Shown here: in pieces, positions 1 through 5,552 of the stretch
How the letters are laid out: each line of letters starts with the position of its first letter
Numbering within the stretch: position 1 is the first letter of the stretch
NCBI GenBank assembly: GCA_035500455.1
Contig: DATJXG010000433.1
Span: forward strand, 1-17,740
From: DATJXG01 sp035500455
GTDB lineage: Bacteria > Acidobacteriota > Terriglobia > Terriglobales > Acidobacteriaceae
DNA: 17,740 bases
Direction: 5' to 3'
The notes under the pieces: generated by a model
Databases searched by the model: none
What the model saw: only the letters and a program-made list of their open reading frames with translations
Told to the model about the DNA's origin: nothing
Position numbers and translations under genes: made by a program

Positions 1-131
1 TCCTCGTCATCTGCAAGCAGGGCCGCCACTTGCTGCAGCTTCTGCTCCACGTCTTCCAGCAGTTGGATTTCCTTGGCGAGCTGCGCCAGCTGCGCTTTCT
101 TGCGGCGCAGTACCTGTTGAATGTCCTTCAT
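1..131 (-). CDS. Small coiled-coil hypothetical protein, N-terminal part only
   Basis: Reading the minus strand from an ATG at 131 gives 43 uninterrupted codons beginning MKDIQQVLRRKKAQLAQLAK and continuing with heptad-like Leu/Val spacing (QLLEDVEQKLQQVAALLADDE) to the window edge. The composition is charged and Leu-rich, as expected for a short coiled coil. An AGAGAGGG Shine-Dalgarno tract lies just 5' of the ATG. From memory, small proteins beginning MKDIQQVLR are common and uncharacterised in Acidobacteria; I know no function. The C-terminus lies outside the window. The gene is real with fair confidence because of the good ribosome site and coiled-coil character, but the visible piece is short. 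Confidence 0.7.
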   Translation of the reverse strand, partial: MKDIQQVLRRKKAQLAQLAKEIQLLEDVEQKLQQVAALLADDE

Positions 132-147
132 AAGCCCTCTCTTGGCG

Positions 148-176
148 AAATTAAGGTGCCAGCGGAGTTGGGTCAA
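148..176 (-). promoter_or_regulatory. Possible sigma70 promoter of the small coiled-coil gene
   Basis: On the minus strand TTGACC (171-176) is followed after 17 bases by TAATTT (148-153). The -35 is good and the -10 is weak (3 of 6). It lies 17 bases upstream of the ATG at 131, so the leader would be only about 10 nt and would begin close to the ribosome site. Confidence 0.3.
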
Positions 177-499
177 CCGCAATTGGCTCTGCCCTGGTTA
201 CTCGCGTAACGTGGCAAGCCATTGCGATCGGGCCCTGAGGGTCCGTGGAAACAACGTTTTCCCATGGCGGGAGATGGAGAAATCGGTCGCTGACATCGCG
301 CGGAGGTTACTTGTGTACTCAATGAGTCCCATCTCGGGACGGGCTACCCTTCGCGTGCCACGCCATGGCACGAACGTGGAATTTACTGATTTCCGGGTGA
401 GACGTATCTTGTGCTTGAGCAGTTCTGGGGGAGGGCTGTTCGGGCGCTCCGCATCCTTAGGGATTCGGGGCGCTTCTTATTTTTGCGGTGATTTTCCCA
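177..499. other. Non-coding stretch with small hairpins
   Basis: I see no credible gene here; the long plus-strand frame that crosses it is antisense to the real genes beyond 631. It holds short perfect hairpins: GTTAC/GTAAC (197-210), GTCCC/GGGAC (326-340) and CGTGCCA/TGGCACG (354-372). The last two are close together and could belong to one structured RNA, but I recognise no known RNA family. Confidence 0.4.
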
Positions 500-612
500 G
501 CGCCCTCGGCGGCAGTCCTCGGCGTTTTAAGGTTTTGTTTCCGATTTTGCGTGTCGGGAAAAACTCAAAACCCTACAACGCCGAGGACGCGAAGAAAATC
601 CGCCGAGGGCGC
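500..612. repeat. Large two-armed inverted repeat (copy A)
   Basis: The left arm has GCGCCCTCGGCGG (500-512), TCCTCGGCGTT (516-526) and GGTTTTG (531-537). These pair perfectly with CAAAACC (566-572), AACGCCGAGGA (577-587) and CCGCCGAGGGCGC (600-612). A small inner hairpin (TTTCCGA / TCGGGAAA, 538-561) sits at the tip. The arms resemble those of the repeat at 4603-4699. It begins 19 bases 3' of the stop codon of the ExbD-like gene, so it could also end or protect that transcript. No transposase is present; it looks like a non-autonomous dispersed element. Confidence 0.75.
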
Positions 613-630
613 AGAGAGACCCTTGCCGCT

Positions 631-1104
631 TCACCGCTGAAGTACCTGCAACTCCAAGCCGTTCGGCGGGACGATTCCTGTGCTGGGCGTGCCATTCTGC
701 TGAGTCAGCAGAGTCACGTCTTTCACGTTCGATTTGCGAACTGCGTCGATGACTTTGACCAGGTTCTCGTAGCTGGTGCGCGCGTCCGCCTTGATGTAGA
801 GCACCTTCTCAGCCCGATTCGTCAGCAGCTGGTTGACCTTCGCGGGCAGCGAAGCGAAGTCGGTCTTGTCGAGCCCCACATAAACGCTTCCATCTTGCGT
901 GATTGCCAGCACGACCGCACCCAGTTTGTCCGCATCAGGGACCGCAACCGAGTTCTGGGTCACTGGCAGTTTCACGCTGATCCCCGGCCTGAGTTGCGGC
1001 GTGGCTGGATCAATGGCGCCAGACTGCGCTACCACCACGATCGCCGCAACCAGGCACAGAATCAGCGTAATCACAAATGCGAAATTGTTCATCTTCGAGT
1101 TCAT
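631..1104 (-). CDS. ExbD/TolR-like protein lacking the membrane aspartate
   Basis: 157 residues: a short N-terminus, one membrane segment (about residues 8-27, FAFVITLILCLVAAIVVVA) and a periplasmic domain with the ExbD/TolR pattern. That pattern includes the strand VVLAITQDGSVYVG (64-77), then VLYIKADARTSYENLVKVID (101-120) and VKDVTLLTQ (127-135). ExbD and TolR normally carry a conserved Asp at the start of the helix that takes part in proton-driven coupling with ExbB/TolQ. Here the segment has no acidic residue at all. No exbB/tolQ partner is in the window. The start at 1104 has GGAG 5' of it (GGAGTGAAACCGT-ATG). It lies 41 bases after the slipin gene and is probably the last gene of the GntR-slipin operon. 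Family membership is fairly secure; a standard energising role is doubtful. Confidence 0.82.
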   Translation of the reverse strand: MNSKMNNFAFVITLILCLVAAIVVVAQSGAIDPATPQLRPGISVKLPVTQNSVAVPDADKLGAVVLAITQDGSVYVGLDKTDFASLPAKVNQLLTNRAEKVLYIKADARTSYENLVKVIDAVRKSNVKDVTLLTQQNGTPSTGIVPPNGLELQVLQR

Positions 1105-1145
1105 ACGGTTTCACTCCTTCCGGCTTTTGGACTTCCCTCGTTGTC

Positions 1146-2024
1146 TTACGGTTTGGCGCCGCCAAGGGAGGCAGTGGCGAGGGTGCCTCCCAGGCCCATA
1201 GTCTCCACCGCCGACGAAGGCACAATCACCATCGAGCCGCGCTCTTTAATCGCTTCATACAGCATGTTCATGGCGCGCAGATGCAGGGCCACCGGATTCC
1301 GTTCGTAAGCTGCCGCGGCCTGCACGAACTTATCGGAAATTTCCGTTTCTGCCTGCCCGAGAATGTTGCGCGCCTGGCGCTCGCGTTCGGCCTGCGCCTG
1401 GCGCGACATGGCGTCTTCCAGCGCCTGCGGAATCCTCACATCGCGTATCTCCACCGACTGCACCGTGATGCCCCAGGGATTGGTCTTCTCGTCCAGAATG
1501 CGCTGCAGCTCGCGCCCCAGAGTCTCGCGTTCGGTGATCATCTGCGCCAGCTCATGGCGCCCGATGGACTCGCGCAGCGCCGTCTGCGCGCTCATGGTGA
1601 TGGCTTCCAGGAAGTTCTCCACTTCCAGGATGGATTTCTCCGCGTTCCACACCAGCCAGAAGACGATCGCATCTACGTTCACCGGGACCGTGTCGCGCGT
1701 GAGGGTGGACTCGGCGCTGACGCTGGCGACCCGCACCCGCTGGTCCACGTAAGGGCTGAGCGTCTCAATGATGGGGACGATGAAAAACAGCCCGGGGCCG
1801 CGCAGCCCGACATATTTTCCCAGCCGCAGAAGCGCGACCTTCTCCCACTGGCTGACCACTTTGATCGCAAATAGCAGATACAAGCCCACCACCGCGCCCG
1901 CGATGGCGAATTCGGGGCGTTTCAGGGCGAGGGTGAGTGCTCCGCCGGCGGCGGCGCAGACCACAAAACAGGCGACCGCAACTCCATTAACCTGCTGCAT
2001 AGCGATTTTGGGAACGGTGATCAT
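1146..2024 (-). CDS. Slipin/stomatin-like SPFH (band 7) membrane protein
   Basis: 292 residues. Two hydrophobic segments (about 14-33 and 39-56) form an N-terminal membrane anchor. The SPFH/band-7 domain runs from about 59 to 215, with the slipin-type stretch SQWEKVALLRLGKYVGLRGP (58-77), VDQRVRVASVSAESTLTRD (93-111) and VNVDAIVFWLVWN (115-127). A charged helix (AMSRQAQAERERQARNILGQ) follows, and then a Gly-rich tail. Family members form oligomeric membrane scaffolds in the inner membrane and often modulate a protease or channel; the partner differs by family. No NfeD-type partner protease gene lies next to it. An excellent AGGAG site precedes the ATG at 2024, only 18 bases after the GntR stop, which points to co-transcription with the regulator. 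Confidence 0.92.
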   Translation of the reverse strand: MITVPKIAMQQVNGVAVACFVVCAAAGGALTLALKRPEFAIAGAVVGLYLLFAIKVVSQWEKVALLRLGKYVGLRGPGLFFIVPIIETLSPYVDQRVRVASVSAESTLTRDTVPVNVDAIVFWLVWNAEKSILEVENFLEAITMSAQTALRESIGRHELAQMITERETLGRELQRILDEKTNPWGITVQSVEIRDVRIPQALEDAMSRQAQAERERQARNILGQAETEISDKFVQAAAAYERNPVALHLRAMNMLYEAIKERGSMVIVPSSAVETMGLGGTLATASLGGAKP

Positions 2025-2042
2025 AAATTTATCTCCTGCGAC

Positions 2043-2456
2043 TCATCTTCTGGGAGCGGAGGACAAAGTCTCCTCCAGTTGCTCCAGCAATTCTTCCAAG
2101 GTGAAGCCGGCCGCCCCGGCGCGGGCCACGAACTCGGCGGCGAGCTGTGCGAGGCGGCGGGCGCGTTCGGCGTCGTTGTGCTTGATTTTCTTTTGGCTGA
2201 TGAAGGTGCCTGTGCCCTGGTGGGTTTCCAGCAACCCGCCCAGTTCCAGCTCGCGATAGGCCTTCAACACAGTGTTGGGGTTGATCGCCAGATCCACGGC
2301 GAGTTGGCGGACGGTGGGCAACTGGTCGCCGTTGACCAGCGATCCCGACGCCAGCCCCGCGCGCACCCGGTCCATGATCTGGCGGTACACCGGAACCCCG
2401 CTGTGCAGATCGAGGCGGAAGCGGAAGGGACGCGAAGCTGTGGAGTTTCCGGACAT
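2043..2456 (-). CDS. GntR-family transcriptional regulator, YtrA subfamily
   Basis: 137 residues. The N-terminal winged helix (about 15-88) shows the GntR signature: PVYRQIMDRVRAGLASGSL (22-40), DQLPTVRQLAVDLAINPNTV (44-63) and the wing LLETHQGTGTFI (75-86). A short helical tail of about 45 residues follows, with no effector domain of the FadR, HutC or MocR type, which places it in the YtrA subfamily. These usually repress their own operon and respond to envelope stress or cell-wall antibiotics in Bacillus. It is the first gene of the slipin/ExbD-like operon. An in-frame TAG lies two codons 5' of the ATG at 2456, so the protein cannot start further upstream at an ATG. No Shine-Dalgarno is visible, and the transcript is predicted to be nearly leaderless. 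Confidence 0.93.
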   Translation of the reverse strand: MSGNSTASRPFRFRLDLHSGVPVYRQIMDRVRAGLASGSLVNGDQLPTVRQLAVDLAINPNTVLKAYRELELGGLLETHQGTGTFISQKKIKHNDAERARRLAQLAAEFVARAGAAGFTLEELLEQLEETLSSAPRR

Positions 2457-2463
2457 TGTCTAC

Positions 2464-2500
2464 GTCATATAGTGTTATATATGACTAGTACACTTGTCAA
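2464..2500 (-). promoter_or_regulatory. Promoter and YtrA-like operator of the GntR-slipin-ExbD operon
   Basis: On the minus strand a perfect TTGACA (2495-2500) is followed by TATAAC (2474-2479) with a short 15-base spacer. Starting immediately after the -35 is AGTGTA-N12-AACACT (2494 down to 2471). This is very like the AGTGTA-N13-TACACT operator I recall for Bacillus YtrA. A second perfect inverted repeat, GTCATATA/TATATGAC (2464-2471 and 2478-2485), overlaps the -10. Binding would block RNA polymerase, so autorepression is the natural reading. The predicted start is about 10 bases before the ATG. Confidence 0.75.
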
Positions 2501-2610
2501 CAGGAAAATTTGGCCCGCAACGTAGCGCCGGCGTCCCGCCCGCGAAGCGACATTCAGAGGCGAAACGAATTCTTCCGAGAGGACCCCGATCGTTCTCCCC
2601 GGCCAGACCC

Positions 2611-3324
2611 TCAGCCGCCGATCTCGCGCAGCATATCCACCGCGTACATCGCTCCCTCAGGCGTTTCCTCGTGCTTGAAGTAGGCGTACACTTCGCGCCC
2701 GGCAGCGAGGTGCTCGCGTAGTCTGGCGACCATGGCGCGCCGTTCTTCTCCGGTGTAGCTGGGTTTGCGGTAGCGGTAATAGCAGAAATCCGCGGTCACC
2801 ACGTCGGGCGTGCTTCGATCTTCGCTCTCCGCCACGCACAGGGCGCGGTTCGATGCCCGCAGCAGATCGAAGATCTCTTCCGTGAGCCACGAATCATGGC
2901 GGAACTCAAAGGCGGCGCGAGCGCCCCGGGGAAGTCCGGCTAGGAACTCCTGCAGCAGCTTGCTATCGGCCTTGAGATTCGGCGGCAACTGGAACAGCAG
3001 CGGCCCCAGCTTCCCCGCCTGCGCGATCGGTCCTACGGTTGCCAGAAAGCGAGGCAGAAAATCTTCCGTCTGCCTCAGGCGCTTGATGTGTGTGATCACC
3101 TGATGCGCCTTCACGCTGAAGCGGAAGTGGGCGGGCGTTTCCGCGATCCATTTCTGCGCGGTCGTTTCTTTCAGCAGCTGCCGGAAGGTGAAGTTCACCT
3201 CAACAGCATTCAGTTGCGCCGAATAGTGCGAGAGGAATTTCGCCTGCGCCAGCTTTGCGGGATAGAAATCGGGCTTCCAACTCGGGTAGGCCCATCCTGA
3301 TGTGCCGGCATAGAGCTGCGCCAT
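2611..3324 (-). CDS. DUF72 family protein (YecE-like)
   Basis: 237 residues from the chosen start, matching the usual DUF72 length of about 230-280. The N-terminus MAQLYAGTSGWAYPSWKPDF is the family hallmark (a GTSGW strand). It is followed by the TIM-barrel features LNAVEVNFTF, HFRFSVKAHQVITH, LGPLLFQLPPNLK, AAFEFRHDSW, TADFCYYRYRKP and VYAYFKHEE. The fold is a TIM barrel; the biochemical role is unknown. The ATG at 3324 is preferred over an upstream ATG at 3375 because the family motif begins there and GGAG lies 9 bases before it. It lies 132 bases downstream of the LigD polymerase-domain gene on the same strand, so it may be co-transcribed; a functional link is only an inference. Confidence 0.9.
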   Translation of the reverse strand: MAQLYAGTSGWAYPSWKPDFYPAKLAQAKFLSHYSAQLNAVEVNFTFRQLLKETTAQKWIAETPAHFRFSVKAHQVITHIKRLRQTEDFLPRFLATVGPIAQAGKLGPLLFQLPPNLKADSKLLQEFLAGLPRGARAAFEFRHDSWLTEEIFDLLRASNRALCVAESEDRSTPDVVTADFCYYRYRKPSYTGEERRAMVARLREHLAAGREVYAYFKHEETPEGAMYAVDMLREIGG

Positions 3325-3389
3325 TTCGTTCATCTCCAGGATGGGTTTGTCTGGGCTCGGGTCGGCTCTGATCAAAATTCGACCTGCCG

Positions 3390-3407
3390 GACGGGTGAAG
3401 CCCCGTC
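3390..3407. repeat. Small hairpin between ligD-pol and DUF72 genes
   Basis: GACGGG and CCCGTC form a perfect 6-bp stem around the loop tgaagc. The 5' flank TGCCGGACGGG (3385-3395) is repeated exactly at 4535-4545, just 5' of the LigD-polymerase gene. No U-run follows, so it is not a classical terminator. Confidence 0.4.
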
Positions 3408-3456
3408 GCTACACCAGCGCCACTGCCTGCGAAGCCCCGATTCCAGCGAAGGCGGA

Positions 3457-4521
3457 TTATACCTTGCGTCGCTTGCGTGGGGCTGAAGGACGAGCGGACG
3501 AGGCCGAGGCCTTTCGCGGCCGGCGGGGCGCTGCCTGGGCGGCAATTTCGAGTCCGCCTGCGGGCTTCTCGCCCAGCGCCGGAAGTTTCTGCTTCAGCAT
3601 TAAAACTGGAGCGAACAGGTCGCCGTGTTTGCTCACTCTCTCTAAAGTCTGCGCCGCCTCAAACACAAGCAGGCTGGCGTCGTTCTTCTTCAGGCAGCGT
3701 TCCACTTCTTCCCAGGTCACCGGCGTCGAAACCGTCTGCCGCTCGCGCGCCCGCAGCGAATACACCGCGATGGTGGTCTTGTGGTCGTCGTTCTGGCTCC
3801 AGTCCACCAGAACTTTGCCCACGCGCAACTGCTTCTTCATGTCGGAAACCACCAGGTCTCTGTGCGCATCTTCCAGCAACCGTGCCAGGGCGTGGGCGAA
3901 CGGCTTGGTCACGTCGTAACTGGTTGGCGAATTCAGCGGCACATAAATCTGCAGGCCCTTCGATCCCGAAGTCTTGGGAAAACTCTGCAGGTGGAAGCTC
4001 TCGAAGATCTCCCGCAGCCAAACTCCCACCTGGCAGCACTGCACAATATTCGCCGGCGGCCCCGGGTCGAGGTCGAACACCATCATGGTGGGCTGCAGAA
4101 TGTCCTTGGCCAGTGAAAGCGACGGATGCAGCTCGATGGCCGCCAGGTTCGCCACCCAGATCAGCGTCGGCAGATCATTGGCCAGAATGTAGTTGACGTC
4201 GCGGTCGTTGCCTTCGCTCCAGATGGGCGCGGTCTTCACCCAATCGGGGCGGTGCTTGGTGGCGTTCTTCTCGAAGAAATATTGCTGATCCACGCCGTTG
4301 GGATAGCGTTTGAGCGTAAGCGGCCGCCCCGCCAGATGCGGCACCAGCACCGGCGCAATGCGGGCGTAGTAGTCGATCACCTGCCCTTTGGTAAAGCCCG
4401 TCGCCGGATAAAGCACCTTATCCAGGTTGGAAAGCTTCAGGTGTTTGCCGGCAATCTCAACCACCGTATCGCTCACGCCATCCCCCGGGAGTTTGAATTG
4501 TACAGTGCGAGGCGCAGCCAT
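3457..4521 (-). CDS. Stand-alone LigD-type polymerase domain protein (archaeo-eukaryotic primase fold)
   Basis: 354 residues, about the size of a LigD polymerase domain plus a tail. Residues 21-310 match that family: LSNLDKVLYPATGFTKGQVIDYY (30-52), LTLKRYPNGV (68-77), FFEKN (82-86), the catalytic DLD at 150-152 in MMVFDLDPG, KTSGSKGLQIYVPL (183-196) and the third acidic residue D240 in VLVDWSQN. No ligase or phosphoesterase domain is attached. These enzymes add ribo- or deoxynucleotides at breaks in Ku-dependent end joining; Ku and the ligase are not in the window. The C-terminus (331-354) is strongly basic with Lys/Arg, Ala, Ser and Pro, a likely DNA-binding tail. An ATG further upstream (4659) would add 46 low-complexity residues encoded by the repeat at 4603-4699, so 4521 is preferred. 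A small hairpin (CCGGC/GCCGG, 4525-4540) lies just upstream and no clear ribosome site is seen. Confidence 0.9.
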   Translation of the reverse strand: MAAPRTVQFKLPGDGVSDTVVEIAGKHLKLSNLDKVLYPATGFTKGQVIDYYARIAPVLVPHLAGRPLTLKRYPNGVDQQYFFEKNATKHRPDWVKTAPIWSEGNDRDVNYILANDLPTLIWVANLAAIELHPSLSLAKDILQPTMMVFDLDPGPPANIVQCCQVGVWLREIFESFHLQSFPKTSGSKGLQIYVPLNSPTSYDVTKPFAHALARLLEDAHRDLVVSDMKKQLRVGKVLVDWSQNDDHKTTIAVYSLRARERQTVSTPVTWEEVERCLKKNDASLLVFEAAQTLERVSKHGDLFAPVLMLKQKLPALGEKPAGGLEIAAQAAPRRPRKASASSARPSAPRKRRKV

Positions 4522-4602
4522 AAACCGGCTCGGATGCCGGACGGGGCGAAAGGGGTTGGTTGGCGAGAAGCGCCCCTTTGGCGATGTGAACCGCTCCGCG
4601 CG

Positions 4603-4699
4603 CTCTGCGGATTTTCTCCGCGTGCTCGGCGTTCCAAGATTTTGATTTGGGGGCGGCAAAAACCTTAAATCGCCGAGGGGGCGAAGAAAACCCGCAGAG
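4603..4699. repeat. Large two-armed inverted repeat (copy B)
   Basis: CTCTGCGG (4603-4610) plus TTTTCT (4612-4617) pair with AGAAAA (4685-4690) plus CCGCAGAG (4692-4699). CTCGGCG (4625-4631) pairs with CGCCGAG (4671-4677). The tip has GATTTTG (4638-4644) opposite CAAAAACC (4657-4664). Each arm resembles the arms of the repeat at 500-612 (shared core CGCCGAGGnnGCGAAGAAAA). It lies 20 bases 3' of the stop of the methyltransferase gene. Confidence 0.7.
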
Positions 4700-4719
4700 A
4701 AACGGAGAGGCGTGGAGTT

Positions 4720-5511
4720 CTAACTGGAGAGCGGAGCCTCAAACGCGGAAGCCGCAGAACGATTTTCCTTGGTGGCGGCGAAGCGTAATCGAACGTAGTC
4801 GGCAATCCAGGTTCCGCTCTTGTTTCGAAGCTTCGGCTCAAGGTCGGCGCGCACCTCCTGCAGGTAAGCCCCCCAGTCTTCGAGAGGCAGCGCCTTGAGA
4901 AAATTCTCCGCAAAGGTCTCCAGCCATCCCACCACATCGCCTGGAAGGGGCGTGGGACGCGGGATGAGCGCAATCGAATCCACCCGGAAACCGGCCCGCT
5001 CGAGCCGCGTCGCGTAATCTCCGGGCGTGGGAAAATACCACGGTACCCGCGACTCACCGTCAATTCCGCGCCCATCCAGCGCCTTCACCAGCGCCGTTCG
5101 GATGGTATGAACACAGCCGGAACCGCCGCACTCGGCCACAAAACGGCCTTGCGATCTGAGCGCACGATGCACCCCGGCGATCACGCGGTCCGCGCCTTTC
5201 ATCCAATGAAGGGCGGCGTTGCTGAAGACGGCATCGAACTCAGCGTAGAAGCCGAGATTTTCACCGTCGCCCACATGCGCGTCCAATCCAAGGCGCCGGG
5301 CTGCCTCGACTTGCTCTGGGCTCGAATCAACCGCCACGACTTCGCAGCCCAGTTCAACCAGTTTTTTAGTGAGGACGCCATCGCCGCATCCCAGATCAAG
5401 GATGCGCTCGCCGGCCTTCGGTGCCAGCAACTCGACCACCGGCGTCCCCAGGTCGGAAACGAAACGGGCATTTTTCGCGTAACGTTCCGGGTCCCAGGTT
5501 TGAACTGACAT
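4720..5511 (-). CDS. Class I SAM-dependent methyltransferase (trans-aconitate methyltransferase-like)
   Basis: 263 residues. Motif I, ERILDLGCGDG (35-45), binds SAM. VVAVDSSPEQVEAARR (58-73) supplies the acidic residue for the ribose (D62). FDAVFSNAALHWMKG (92-106) is the motif-IV region typical of Tam and related small-molecule methyltransferases. The C-terminal part (WYFPTPGDYATRLERAGF, then TPLPGDVVGWLETFAENF) also resembles Tam-like proteins. The substrate cannot be told from sequence. It starts 41 bases after the ileS stop on the same strand and may be expressed from the ileS transcript; no strong promoter is seen in the gap and its ribosome site is weak. Family is secure, substrate unknown. 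Confidence 0.9.
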   Translation of the reverse strand: MSVQTWDPERYAKNARFVSDLGTPVVELLAPKAGERILDLGCGDGVLTKKLVELGCEVVAVDSSPEQVEAARRLGLDAHVGDGENLGFYAEFDAVFSNAALHWMKGADRVIAGVHRALRSQGRFVAECGGSGCVHTIRTALVKALDGRGIDGESRVPWYFPTPGDYATRLERAGFRVDSIALIPRPTPLPGDVVGWLETFAENFLKALPLEDWGAYLQEVRADLEPKLRNKSGTWIADYVRLRFAATKENRSAASAFEAPLSS

Positions 5512-5552
5512 GGTTTGTGGCTATATGGATTGTGTCGACATGCCAACTGCTG

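Noticed and set aside
500..612. Inverted repeats as a CRISPR array
   Set aside because: There are no regularly spaced direct repeats with unique spacers; the arms are inverted and paired.
121..1308. 395-residue plus-strand open frame
   Set aside because: It lies antisense to the ExbD-like and slipin genes, crosses a large inverted repeat and has no recognisable domain; the minus-strand genes have clear family motifs and ribosome sites.
4522..4659. 46-residue N-terminal extension of the LigD polymerase protein
   Set aside because: It is low complexity, encoded partly by repeat copy B, and precedes the point where family similarity begins.
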